NCBI GenBank assembly: GCA_021234155.1
Contig: JAJEKV010000054.1
Coordinates: 3,495,062 to 3,559,061, forward strand
Source: Isoetes taiwanensis
Lineage: Eukaryota; Streptophyta; Lycopodiopsida; Isoetales; Isoetaceae
Length of the DNA: 64,000 nucleotides
Reading direction: 5' to 3'
Shown here: in pieces, positions 11,201 to 21,998 of the stretch
Position numbering within the stretch: the first letter of the stretch is position 1
Layout of the letters: each line of letters opens with the position of its first letter
Position numbers and translations under genes: made by a program
Notes under the pieces: generated by a model
Databases searched by the model: none
What the model was told of the DNA's origin: nothing
Seen by the model: the letters and a program-made list of their open reading frames with translations, nothing else

Positions 11201-14200
11201 CCCGCAATGTCCGAACGACAAAACACTTTGGTTTCTACTGTGTGTCGCCGCCGGGGGGCGCCCAGCGGTTTGATATGTTCTCCGGGACGGATGTTGGATT
11301 TTTGAACCTTCTCGGACCAGGTTCACGGAACAAAGGATTCAGCGGTCGGATCACGGGAACCGAGATCCGGGAGTGTGGTCTTTAGCGTCGCCCCGGGGAG
11401 GGCCGGGAAAGGCTGCCTCGGGGGAAGCTTTTTGGGGCTCGCCTCACGGGGTTAGGACTCTCCCCCCTCTAATGAGGAGGCCTTGCAAGGTCCTGGCCTT
11501 GTTTGACTTGGGCAAGTGTGCCGGCTCGGCTGCCCAACAACAGGCTGCCGGACCGTTCTAGTGCAAACTATTTGATCTAAACCATATCCAAAATTTTTGA
11601 AAGTTGGCTGTATGTTGGCGATGACTTAGGAAGCTAGCTGACAAAAATCAGAATTTAAGTCCGTACTATGCATTAATTACGAATTTCACGAATGTCTTGC
11701 TCTTTGCAAAAGCGGCCCTTGACTTCTAAGCGCCACAGCGGAGGAGTACAGGTCCAAACTCCATTCCGTCCGGTTCCCCTTGCTTCGCGTTCTCAAGCTG
11801 CATGTGATTGGCCACGTCCCAAGTGCAAAGACCAAAACTTCGGCACCCAAAGCGCCAAACCCCGCTAGAACACGGCAGCTCATAGGGTTTACGTTTGGAG
11901 GCTCTATCCTTGTCGAGTTGACTAGGACCTTCTTGCCCCCGTGTCTTGATGTAGAGGGGGGGTGTTGGCGCGTGAGCACGCGGACCCTAAAACCACCCGG
12001 GAGCGGCTTGCCCCAAAATTCCTCTCCAGAAGGCCCTGGCGGCCGGACGGGCAAATTCCCCTCTCGGGCTGTGATGTCTCTCGCCAATGGACTTTAAGCG
12101 TCGACATTGCCCTAGGGACCAAGTTTTGTGGCGAAGCCCACCCCTTCTCGAAGAAGCCAAACTATCTCATGTGCAACACTTTCGTAGTCAATTGGCCTAG
12201 GAGGTGGTTTGGCAAGTGTGAATCTTTGCAATGTAGGGCGTAAGTGTTTCTTTCTTTTGCAAAACTGACCGCGTAACTTGGTCCCTAGGGTAATTTTGGC
12301 ATTCCGGACGATGTGGCGAAGTCGGATCGGCATTTCGGAGCCTCCGCAATGTCCGAACGACAAAACACTTTGGTTTCTACACTGTCGCCCGCAGGACGCC
12401 TCGCGGTTTGATATGTTCTCCCGGACGGATGTTGGATTTTTTTGAACCTTCTCGGACCAGGTTCCTGGAACAAAGGATTCAACGGTCGGATACGGGAACC
12501 GAGATCCGGGAGTGTGGTCTTTAGCGTACGCCCCTCCGGCGGAGCGCTGCCAGGAAAGGCTGCCTCGGGAAGCTTTTTGGGGCTCGCCTCCTGGGGTTCG
12601 GACTCTCCCCTCTAATGAGGAGGCCTTGCAAGGTCCTGGCCTTGTTTGACTTGGGCAAGTGTGCCAGCTCGGCTGCCCAACAACAGGCTGCCCGGACCGT
12701 TCTAGTGCAAACTATTTGATCTAAACCATATCCAAAATTTTTGAAAGTTGGCCTGTATGTTGGCGATGACTTAGGAAGCTAGCTGACAAAAAATCAGAAT
12801 TTAAGTCCGTACTATGCATTAATTACGAATTTACGAATGTCTTGCTACTGCAAAAGCGGCCCTTGACTTCTAAGCGCCACAGCGGAGGAGTCTAGGTCCA
12901 AACTCCATTCCGTCGGTTCCCCTTGCTTGGCGTTCTCAAGCTGCATGTGATCGGCCATGTCCCAAGTGCAAAAGACCAAAACTTCGGCACCCAAAAGCGC
13001 CAAACCTTGCTAGAACACGGCAACTCATAGGGTTTACGTTTGGGAGGCTCTATCCTTGTCATTTGACTAGGACCTTGGCCGTGTCTTGACGTAGAGGGGG
13101 TGTTGACGCCAGAGCACGGACCCTAAAAACCACCCGGAAGCAGCTTGCCCCAAAATTCCTCTCCCGAAGGCCCTGGCGACGGACGGGCAACTTCCCTCCG
13201 GAACCGTGATCCATCTCTCGCCAATGGACTTTAAGCGTCGACATTGCCCTAGGGACCAAGTTTTGTGGCCGAAGCCCACCCCCTTCGAAGAAGCGCCAAA
13301 CTATCTCATGTGCAACACACTCGTAGTTAATTGGCCTAGGAGGTGGGCTGGCGAATCCGCAATGTAGGGCGTAAGTGTTTCTTTCTTTTGCAAACTGACT
13401 GGCGTAACTTGGTCCCTAGGGTAATTTTGGCATTACGGGACGATGTGAAGTCGGATCGGCATTTGAACCTCCGCAATGTCCGAACGACAAAACACTTTGG
13501 TTTCTACTTAATCGTAAGCGCCCGGGGCGCCTGCTGGTTTGATATGTTCTCCGGACGAATGTTGGATTTTTGAACCTTCTCGGACCAGGTTCACGGAACA
13601 AAGGATTCAATGGTGGGATACGAGGAACCAGAGATCCGGGAGTGTGGTCTTTAAGCGTCGCCCCGGCGGAGGCCTAGAAGGAAAGGCTGCCTCGGGAAGC
13701 TTTTGGGGCTCGCCTCACGGGGTTCGGACTCTCCCCTCTAATGAGGAGGCCTTGCAAGGTCCTGGCCTTGTTTGACTTGGGCAAGTGTGCATTTCGGCTG
13801 CCCAACAACAGCTGCCGGACCGTTCTAGTGCAAACTATTTGATCTAAACCATATCCAAAATTTTTGAAAGTTGGCTTTGTATGTTGGCGATGACTTAGGA
13901 AGCTAGGTGACAAAAATCAGAATTTAAGTCCGTACTATGCATTAATTACGAATTTACGAATGTCTTGCTACACGCAAAAGCGGCCCTTGACTTCTAACCG
14001 CCACAACGGGAGGAGTACAGTCCAAACTCCATTCCGTCGGTTCCCCTTGCTTGGCGTTCTCAACTACATGTGATCGGCCACGCCCCAAGTGCAAAGACCA
14101 AAACTTCGGCACCCAAAACGCCAAACCCCGCTAGAACACGGCAACTCATAGGGTTTACGCCGGAGGAGGCTCTATCCTTGTCGGATTTGACTAGGACCTT

Positions 14201-15714
14201 GCGCCGTGTCTTGACGTAGAGGGGGTGTTGGCCTTGAGCACGCACCCTAAAACCACCCCGAGGCAGCTTGCCCCAAAATTCCTCTCCCGAAGGCCCGGCG
14301 ACGGACGGGCAACTTCCCCTCTCGGAACCGTGATCTGTCTCGCCAATGGACTCGAGCGTCGACATTGCCCTAGGGACCAAGTTTTGTGGCAGAAGCCCAC
14401 CTCTTCGAAGAAGCGCCAAACTATCTCATGTGCAACACACTCGTAGTCAATTGGCCTAGGAGGTGGGCTGGCGAATCTTTGCAATGTAGGGCGAAGCGTT
14501 TCTTTCTTTGCAAAACTGACCCGCGTAACTTGGTCCCTAGGGTAATTTTGGCATTCAGGGCGATGTGGCGAAGTCGGATCGGCATTTGAACCTCCGCAAT
14601 GTCCGAGCGACAAAACACTTTAGCTTCTACATTGCCGCCGCCCGGGGGCCTACCGGCGGTTTGATATGTTCTCGGGGACGGATGTTGGATTTTTTGAACC
14701 TTCTCGGACCAGGTTCCGGAACAAAGGATTCAGCGGTCGGATCACGAGAACCGAGATCGGGAGTGTGGTCTTTAGCGTCGCCCCGTGGAGGGCGGCTGGC
14801 AGGGAAAGGCTGCCTCGGAAAGCTTTTTTTTGGGGCTCGCCTCACGGGGTTCGGACTCTCCCCCCTCTAATGAGGAGGCCTTGCAAGGTCCTGGCCTTGT
14901 TTGACTTGGGCAAGTGTGCATTTCACTGCCTAACAACAGCTACTGGGACCGTTCTAGTGCAAACTATTTGATCTAAACCATATCCAAAATTTTTGAAAGT
15001 TGGCTGTATGTTGGCGATGACTTAGGAAGCTAGCTGACAAAAATCAGAATTTAAGTCCCATTACTATGCATTAATTACGAATTTACGAATGTCTTGCTCT
15101 CTTGCAAAAGCGGCCCTTGACTTCTAAGCGCCACAGCGGGAGGAGTATAGGTCCAAACTCCATTCCGCCGGGCCCCTTGCTTCGCGTTCTCAAGCCGCAT
15201 GTGATTGGCCACGTCCCAAGTGCAAAAGACCAAAAGTCGGCACCCAAAACGCAAACCCCGCTAGAACACGGCAACTCATAGGGTTTTACGTTTGGAGGCT
15301 CTATCCTTGTCGGTTGACTAGGACCTTGCGCCCGTGTCTTGGCGTAGGGGGTGTTGGCCTTGAACTGCAGCACCCTAAAAACCACCGGAAGCAGCTTGCC
15401 CCCAAAATTCCTCTCCCGAAGGCCACAGCGGACGGACGGGCAACTTCCCCTCTCCGGGAACCGTGATGCTGTCTCGCCAATGGACTCGAGCGTCGACATT
15501 GCCCTAGGGACCAAGTTTTGTGGCGAGAAGCCCACCCCTTCGAAGAAGCGCCAAACTATCTCATGTGCAACACACTTCGTAGTTAATTGGCCTAGGGGTG
15601 GGCTGCTGAATCTGCAAATGTAGGGCGTAAGTGTTTCTTTCTTTTGCAAAACTGCCGCGTAACTTGGTCCCTAGGGTAATTTTGGCATTAGGACGATGTG
15701 GCGAAGTCGGATCG
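8262..15714. repeat. Tandem array of about 6.6 units of about 1.13 kb inside the CACTA element
   Basis: The anchor GTCTTGC..GCAAAAGCGG..CTTGACTTCTAA recurs at 8316, 9453, 10577, 11694, 12839, 13962 and 15091, giving periods of 1137, 1124, 1117, 1145, 1123 and 1129 bp. The last unit is cut at about 15714, where CACTA subterminal sequence begins; the first starts with a small deletion near 8280. Each unit carries an inverted pair, CCCTAGGGACCAAGTT and its complement, about 150 bp apart (8728-8743 and 8894-8909 in unit 1). Open frames occur on both strands but none stays open in the same frame across units, so coding is unlikely. Units differ mostly by 1-5-nt indels at C/G-rich spots. Confidence 0.9.
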
Positions 15715-16257
15715 GATGTGGCTAAGTCGGATGTGGCGAAGCCCGGATGTCGCGACAATAGCGTGGCGGGGCGATGCGACCGGCGGGCAAAACCGCTGCA
15801 CGCCGGATATTCTGGCGTCGTTAAGCGGCGTCATGTCGGCGATGGAAGGACACTTTGGCGTGCCGGCTGGCATGTCGGCCAAGCCCGAAAGGCTGACTCG
15901 TCACGTCAGATTTTTAGTCGTCGTTCAACGGCGTCATGTCGACGATGGCGAGAACCACGGTGGCTTGCCGGCCTAACATGTCGACAAGCCACGCGGCCGG
16001 ATGTGCCCACGCCAGCGTCGGAGACGTGAGGCGTCGTTCAACGGCGTCTCCCTGGCGTGTTTGACGCGAGCACCGCCCGCTTGGGCGCCCGATACCATGC
16101 CACTTGAGCCAATCCGACACGTCAACCCTGAGTAACGTCGTTGAACGACGTCGAAACGACGTTGTCGTCGTTGAACGACGATGTTGTCGATGTTCGACGA
16201 CGACCCGTCGTTCTTCGACGTCGCGACGTCGTTGGACGTCGACTATCCCTTGTAGTG
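15715..16257. repeat. CACTA right subterminal repeat region
   Basis: It starts with a short duplication (GATGTGGC-AAG-CGGATGTGGC) at the truncated end of the satellite. It then carries many GCGTC, CGTCGTTCAACGGCGTC and CGTCGTTGAACGACG motifs, densest at 16130-16250, before ending TTGTAGTG. The motif type matches the left subterminal block. Confidence 0.75.
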
Positions 16258-17184
16258 TTTGGTCCTTTTGTCATCCCTCTACCCTAATCGTAGCTATGTT
16301 CTTAGACACCCGAGGTATGAAGAAGAGGTGTTTCCTGCTATGGCCGGATCGAAAAGGATAGAATTCCCCCAACAGAAAAATAGGAAAAGGATTATCACAT
16401 AGCCATAGCTGCCTGCAGCCCTGAAGTTTACCATAGCTGCCTAAGGGCTTTGTGCCAGTTGTTTTCGATTTTTTATTTTTTTCCAAAAAAAAAAAAAAAA
16501 AAAAACATCTCCTATAACACACCACAAAACGATGTTATAACTATGTGATTGAATACTGTTGATATTTGTAGAACAAATATATTATACAAATCTTTATATC
16601 AAGGCAGGTTACAGGCAATGACCTCAAGGCATTGTTTTGAATTGTCGTACGACGATGATGAATAAGTGCATTTTGATTTTTTTAAGGCGGGAGGCGAGGA
16701 GGCGGCACCAAGCAGGAGGGGTGGGTTTTTTTTTTTTTTTTTGGGGGAGGGGGGGGCTTGATAATCCTTGTTTGCATGATGTTGGATGGAGCATGGTGTC
16801 AATGTTAACTATTATTGCTTTTCTGTGGCTATCTCATTGCCCCTTCTTATGTAAGCAATGGTTCCTACGTTCAATTGAACTCGCAATTGAGAAATGTGGC
16901 CAAAATCATATCTGTATATACTGTATAATATTTTCTGTATAGAAAAAAAATGTATAATGTGTTCTAAGGGCCTTTTGACTGAGTCGAGAAAGGCAGTTCT
17001 TGCTCAAAATATAGGCAATTCTTGCTCAAAACATGAAATATGTGAACCAAATGCTATATATGTGTATAATGTGAAGCACTTGATGAAATGAAAAATCTCC
17101 CAACAGTTCCAACTTTGCAACTTTTGTTGATTATTTCTGGCTAATAGTTTTGTAATGGCTGATTATGAAATTCCTTTCTTCTAG
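16258..17184. other. Spacer with homopolymer runs
   Basis: No gene is recognised. There is an A21 run at 16485-16505, which could be the tail of a retro-inserted sequence, and a T17 run followed by G-rich sequence at 16726-16756. GTTCTTGCTCAAAA-like segments repeat at about 16996 and 17020 and again inside the exon candidate at about 17208. Confidence 0.4.
16682..16756 (+). other. G-tract cluster interrupted by T17
   Basis: GGCGGGAGGCGAGGAGGCGG (starting 16687), GGAGGGGTGGG (16716-16725), T17 (16726-16742) and GGGGGAGGGGGGG (16743-16755) give many G-runs on one strand. This could form a G-quadruplex, though the role is unknown. Homopolymers of this length are also prone to sequencing error. 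Confidence 0.4.
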
Positions 17185-17351
17185 GCTATGGCAGGGATCT
17201 TGGCACAGTTCTCGCTCAAAACACATTATTACCTGAATTTTGGAGTATATTTGCTCGTCTTTGCAGCTATTACAAAATTGCAAAGGATCCTGAGGCAAGA
17301 AAGATCAACTCCCAACTTCATGAACTGCAAACAATCCTAAGCATCGCATGA
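17185..17351 (+). CDS. Possible terminal exon of an unrecognised gene
   Basis: After a pyrimidine-rich acceptor (TTCCTTTCTTCTAG, ending 17184) an open frame of 54 codons runs from 17187 to TGA at 17349. It contains YGRDLGTVLAQNTLLPEFW, then FARLCSYYKIAKDPEARK and a closing INSQLHELQTIL. The composition is protein-like (helical, mixed charge, aromatic residues), unlike the low-complexity frames around it. I do not recognise the family and found no upstream exon, so it may be a stranded exon or chance. An antisense ATG-started frame of 83 codons at 17305-17556 overlaps and is less convincing. Confidence 0.3.
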
Positions 17352-18295
17352 GATTTATGGAGGTTACCTGGATATTGAAGAAAGAATGCGGAAAGAGGGT
17401 GGCAAAATCGGTTGGATGGACTAGTGCATGGCCACGAAGCACCTCCTTATGAGACTTTCTTCGTTTTCGACTTGCTTCCAAAGGTTGGAACATGTGAAGG
17501 GTGCTCCCAAGTGTTGTTCCCTTTAGGCAGTCCATTTGTGAAAAGGGTGTAACCATTGTGATAGCACGGCCGCCATGGTCTTTTACTCCACTATAATATA
17601 TATTGTGATGATCTCATTTTTAAATAAAAATTCTTTTAAGACTAGCACTTTGTTGTGATTAAGTAAACCATCTCCTTAGTTTTTGTTGGTGTTTTTTCTT
17701 TTCTCAGCTGGGCATCCGAGAAAAAGAGTCGAAATGTTTTGGTAAAGGGATTCAACCTCACGTGAAAAACCTCTTCTTTTCAATAGCTCATAAGCCCCAA
17801 AACACTTCACATGTCATTTTTATTAGAAACAAGAGGGTTCAAAAACAGTGGGAATCATGTAACCCATTTTAATTAAATGTGTCTTTTAGAGTTCTGTATT
17901 CTGTCATCATGTTTTCATCTCCCTTTGTTTCTGCTACAAAGTATCTTCATTCCTGCTACAATGCTTTGCAGTGGTTATGTCGGACATGTGCAGAACGTCG
18001 AATGTACAATAAAAGGCCTCCTCAACTTCCATTGTGTAGGGGAATGAAAAATTCCCCTTTTGCAACAATGGGAGACCCGCTCCCAGTTAGCGCCCTCACG
18101 AGGCTTCTCCTGTTGTTGCGGAAGAAGATTCCCCTTTTAGGAAGGCATTCTAAGATTTGCTTCAAGGAGATGGATGTATAGGGGAACAAAAAGGGCTTTC
18201 CCCTTCCATAACAACAGGAGACTGGCTCCAAGTTACCGCCCATCACGGGCCCCTCCCATCTATTAGATAACGATTTCCATAAACGATCCATCCTT
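17352..18295. other. Spacer with a short repeated motif
   Basis: No recognisable gene. Two similar segments occur at about 18065-18115 (GGGAGACCCGCTCCCAGTTA, GCCCTCACGAGGC) and 18210-18262 (AGGAGACTGGCTCCAAGTTA, GCCCATCACGGGC), each following an AAGGGGAA-like stretch. They look like pieces of a dispersed repeat. Confidence 0.4.
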
Positions 18296-18410
18296 TGGTG
18301 TGTTGGTTATCACTAGAGGGGTTGCATGTAACACCTATACGTCCTCCTTCATAAAGCCTTGGAAGCCCATTGGATAATGACCACTAGAGGTCTTAGTGCA
18401 TAACACCTAT
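18296..18410 (+). repeat. Dispersed repeat related to the LTR-end units near 4.8 kb
   Basis: GGTGTGTTGGTTATCACTAG followed by AGG..TGCATGTAACACCTATAC resembles the 4780-4825 and 5000-5040 segments. A second half-copy, GGATAATGACCACTAGAGG..TAACACCTATAC, follows at about 18373. No primer binding site is retained. Confidence 0.5.
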
Positions 18411-18554
18411 ACATTCCCCTTCCTGAAACAATCCCATGATGTCAGACCAGGTCTATGTGGGCATAATTGATTATGAAGAACCGCCGTTGATAATAAGGGG
18501 CTAAATAAAGCCCTGAACCAAGAAAAATTAATATAGATCTTTGCAACTACCAAA

Positions 18555-18576
18555 TAGAATAGAATAGAATAGAATA
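18555..18576 (+). repeat. (AGAAT)n microsatellite
   Basis: Four contiguous TAGAA units occur here. A shorter version followed by similar sequence (ATTTTTAT/TTTTAT, CCAA.TGGC) at 37110-37180 suggests that both belong to the 3' end of one dispersed element family. Confidence 0.7.
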
Positions 18577-18737
18577 TGATTTTATCGTCCACGGAGACCA
18601 ACTGGCCTATGGGACCCAAGTACAAAGAAAGAGCAGCAGGCGTATTACTACCAGGATTAAAAAACCCCCGCCCTTAGTAGCAATAAGGATGCTGACATAC
18701 TGCACAGTTATATACATAATCACAAGTACAGCTGAGG

Positions 18738-19460
18738 TTAATGTCGGACAGGGGGGCATAACTGAGTCCGCGTATCCATTACCTCCGGGAGGTACGATCC
18801 CAACAAGCCTCTGAGAGCCGTGCTCGGTAGCTCATGCAAGACGATGGGGCACAACTAACAGAGCATACCGAAGTCGGGGGATATCTTTGATGCAGAACCG
18901 AGCAGCCTGGAGGGCGTGACTTTCATCCTCAATGGCGCACGTTGGCCAGCGGCCGAGACTCTGTCCTCACGCGGCTCCCGAATCCATCTCCCTGTCTCAA
19001 TGCGGAGGTGGTGTGCACCTGTGCGAATGGAAGCAATCACCCTGCGCTTTTTCATGGGTAGATGGGTGCGCAGGTAGTGGTGTGGGCCCCTCGTGAGCAT
19101 GGGATTAACCTGCTGTCGATAATTTGCCACCTTGACATGTGACAGGGCCTCTGCATCCCAAAGCTTGGCCATGAAGCAAGCATCAGAAATCTTTGCTTCA
19201 AGGCGTAGCGTTCTTCGGTGTATGCAGCGGGTCCACATCGTATTACTGCACATTCCATAGCGAGAACCACTGGGCTTGTTTGTCTTTCCAGCAGGCTTTG
19301 AGTCGCTGCGGGCCCATCGCCACTGCCAAAGCAAGGTTGGGTAGCCGGGCTTCATCCATAGCCACCACCTTCTGGAAGTAAATAATGTGACGTTCCAGTG
19401 CAGCCCTCTGTAATGGAAGGAAGCCTGTCTCCTGGAGCAAGATCTGATGAAAGAAGACAA
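18738..19460 (-). pseudogene. LINE reverse transcriptase 3' region (zf-RVT-like), frameshifted
   Basis: On the minus strand a 201-codon frame starts near 19460 and carries the LINE-like stretch KRRVIASIRTGAHHLRIETG followed by PREDRV. The next conserved part, IEDESHALQAARF, lies one frame over (about 18840-18920). That matches the cysteine/histidine tail downstream of plant LINE reverse transcriptases (pattern [VI]EDE..H.L). Another frame just upstream (19243-19440) reads ETGFLPLQRAALERHIIYFQ, also LINE-like. At least two frameshifts and stops make it a dead copy. The RT catalytic core itself is missing. Confidence 0.55.
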
Positions 19461-19691
19461 CTAGAAGACTTGAATAAAGGTTGAAATGAGAAAAGACATT
19501 TTGCTCATCGGATGCTCCAAAACAATAGCTCTGATCATGTAAAAGGAAAACCCCGTCTATTAATTAACATTACCATTCTTTTAATATATTGATGACACAG
19601 TTCTTCCAAAAAAAAAAAACCCCCGTCTATTAAATTAACAAATGTTGGTCATGCATAGTTTTTGTTTATCAGACTTGGTGGAATCAACAAA

Positions 19692-19798
19692 ACAATTCAG
19701 TTACAACAACCACACAACTACCATTAACATTATTAACACAAACCATTACATCCAACGCATTTAAATTAAAACCCCCCTGAAACCCCCTTTGGTTTGGG
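19692..19798. repeat. Left arm of an inverted repeat flanking the LTR element
   Basis: This roughly 107-bp segment (ACCATTAACATTATTAACAC, then AAATTAAAACCCCCCTGAAA, then TTTGGTTTGGG) is a close reverse complement of 31179-31285. Similarity ends 3 bp before the 5' LTR. It could be the terminal repeat of an older element or one of two inverted MITE-like copies. Confidence 0.75.
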
Positions 19799-19801
19799 TC
19801 T

Positions 19802-21316
19802 TGTGTGGCGTTCGGCCAAAGACAAGATCCCATGGCCCATGACGATCTTTGCATCCATCATTAGCACGCTCACCGTCCCAATCGGCAATCGATGCGCCGA
19901 CGTGTACCCAAGCAAGGGCGCCCTAGGGGGCAGCTTGCAATGGTGCACACACTTAGCAATGTGCGCACTTTTAGACCTTTAACCCATTAAAGGTAGACCA
20001 AGGGTCATGGAAACCCTAAACCCTAGCCGGATAGCCTACATAAGGCACCAAACCCTAACTTTCCTTTTTTCGCCCACGAGACCTTAGAGCTCCGATTCCG
20101 GCCGAGGAGTCAATTCCAACTCCCACGATCTGCCCGGTCGCCAAACTTGTTAGATCATCCTTCCGACCGCATCCCCGAAGGCGTAAGCGTAGACATGGGC
20201 GCCGGATCAAGAGGAGTGAACCAGGGATCAGGTATTTGGTCGATTGAATAGCCTAAACCTTATTCCAGCCTTCGAACCAGTAGGTTTAGCCTATTAGATC
20301 ACCCCTAGCAGCCAAGTAGATCCCGAGATTGACCTAACTAAAGAACCTAACTCTATGAGATAGATTAGTTCTTTATTATTTATTATGTTGATATGATGGA
20401 CGGATGGATTCTGTGAACTCATTGTATGGGGAAGGGGGGTAGAGACTTAAAGCTTAGTAGATGATGCTCCTAGTTAGTCCCTCTTAGTGCATTACTAGAT
20501 TTCGGCCTGTGCACAAGAACCACACCTGGTTGTGGGTGAAGGGGCCAGACTGGCTAAGGAGGAGGTTCGTGTTCTGACTCTTGAACGATCCCTCTGGTGT
20601 GTAAGGCCTACTGGGGATCATTGTGACTAGGTCTAATGGCTTGCCATTGCGTGTGGGCAAGGCATGGGCTCGACACTCGTGGGGTGGTGGATATGACCTT
20701 CCAGTGAGTTCAAGTCGAATAAGGGCAGTGGCCCTCTAGTCACCTTGAGTCAGCATGTAGATCTCTGGAGGGAGTGATCCCTACCTGCCCCATCGGGGCT
20801 GGGGAGATGTAACCCAGTAGACGTAGCCCCTTTGGCTATGCACCCGGCGGGCTACAGTCAGGTCCCAACACTTTTCAGCCTACTCTGCAAAGTGTGCACA
20901 GGAGGGGCGGATGGAGTGGACAACCCTAAGCCATGTTCTTATGCCAGCCAAATCCATTGCCATGAATTCTGTCTGCAATGAACTCTGGAGACCCAAGCCG
21001 TCAGTCATCCCTTTGAGTCTGAGCCTTGGGTAGGATTTCCCATATGTATTGTGCTAATCTTTGTCTATGCAGATGTGATGGACCACCCTTCGAGGTGGAT
21101 ATATGATGTTATGTTACTGACGTGTATGTTTACGCTTCCACAGCTAGGTAGGCCCTGAGGAAGACGGGGTAAAATGACCCCTTCACTCTTCCCACTGTGG
21201 ACTCTAGGCGGTCACAGTGATATATGGAGGGCCCTGTATCAGTGTGGAGCTGGTGCGGGGGATGAACTCCTGTTTGTACACGGTGCGGGCACCGTATGCG
21301 AGTAGGGGACGTCACA
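19802..21316 (+). repeat. 5' LTR
   Basis: It aligns along its whole length with 29475-30924 (shared blocks include GGTGCACACACTTAGCAATG, TAGATGATGCTCCTAGTTAG and GATATATGATGTTATGTTA). It ends GACGTCACA directly before the primer binding site. The start is set by alignment with the 3' copy and could be off by a few bases because the TGTG ends differ. Confidence 0.9.
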
Positions 21317-21317
21317 G

Positions 21318-21329
21318 TGGTATCAGAGC
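21318..21329 (+). other. tRNA-iMet primer binding site of the LTR element
   Basis: TGGTATCAGAGC begins one base after the LTR-terminal CA. It is complementary to the 3' end of initiator tRNA-Met, the start site for minus-strand DNA synthesis. Confidence 0.9.
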
Positions 21330-21520
21330 AATGTTCTTGGAGACCAAGAGCAAAGCACTGACCATGCCCCCAATAGTACTAACTTGATAGGATCCTCAAA
21401 CCTCGAAAAGTGGGAAAATGTTTTCTCATTTTTGTAGTTTGTGCTAAGCTAGTAACAGTTAAGCGAATTAGAACTTAATAAGACTAAAAAGAATGAGCCA
21501 AGACCTCCTCAGGCAAGGTG

Positions 21521-21643
21521 GTCTCACAGCTCGCGCCTGGTCAAAGAATTACACTTTAGTTTTTGAGCGAGGCGCAAGCTGTGCTTGGTCAAAGAATTAC
21601 ACTTTAGTTTTTTAGTTTTTGAGCGAGGCGCAAGCTGTGAGAC
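21521..21643. repeat. Hairpin repeat, copy 1 (internally duplicated)
   Basis: The left arm GTCTCACAGCTCGCGCC and right arm GGCGCAAGCTGTGAGAC pair with one mismatch. The interior GGTCAAAGAATTACACTTTAG and right arm are partly duplicated (about 21550-21583 and 21586-21638), so the copy is 123 bp instead of 67. It lies in the leader, about 355 bp before the H3-like ORF. Confidence 0.8.
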
Positions 21644-21769
21644 ATTGATCCAAAACATCTTGAAAAGTCATAAAATTTAAAAAAAAGTAACTTGGTAATT
21701 CGAATTTTAGCCTAGAAATTAGCTAGATTAGTCTAGTTTTTCAATCTATTCTAACTTCATCTTAAAAGG

Positions 21770-21845
21770 ATTCCCGCGGTAGCGGGAATTGAACCTCCCA
21801 CCCACAAGATTGAACCCCCCCAAACCCCCCATGCCAACCACTGAG
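21770..21845 (-). other. tRNA-promoter-like segment, minus strand
   Basis: Read on the minus strand, an A-box-like TCAGTGGTTGGCATGG is followed by the B-box-like GGAGGTTCAATTC and a perfect 8-bp hairpin ATTCCCGC/GCGGGAAT (21770-21789). This resembles the head of a tRNA-derived SINE inserted in the retrotransposon leader. No tail was identified. Confidence 0.3.
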
Positions 21846-21998
21846 GGCGGGCATCATTTGTATTTGAATTATAATTCTTAATTAGATTTAAGCTTTAATA
21901 ATGTTAGATAATATTAATGGCTAAGCCTTAGACTTAGAACCAAGACCCTTAAGCTAGATAGAGACAACATCTTGATAGACACCAGGGCTCCGATCGAC

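Larger units (their letters stand above)
6203..16257. mobile_element. CACTA (EnSpm-type) DNA transposon, about 10.06 kb, non-autonomous
   Basis: The left end begins CACTACAAAATTAAAG at 6203. The right end finishes ..CCCTTGTAGTG at 16257, so its complement also begins CACTACAA. Both ends are flanked by TTT (6200-6202 and 16258-16260), matching the 3-bp target duplication of CACTA elements. Inside each end is a block of repeated, partly palindromic CGTCGTT-AACGACG motifs, the expected transposase-binding subterminal regions. No TNP1/TNP2-type transposase is recognisable; the interior is AT-rich sequence and a large tandem array. Mobility would therefore need a transposase supplied elsewhere. 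Terminal identity beyond the 8-bp CACTACAA is poor. Confidence 0.85.

Noticed and set aside
8262-15714. Dozens of 60-190-codon frames in the satellite as genes
   Set aside because: The same repeat position is open in different frames in different units and interrupted in others, so there is no conserved protein.
8262-15714. CRISPR-like array
   Set aside because: Units are over 1.1 kb with no short repeat and spacer alternation, in a eukaryotic transposon.
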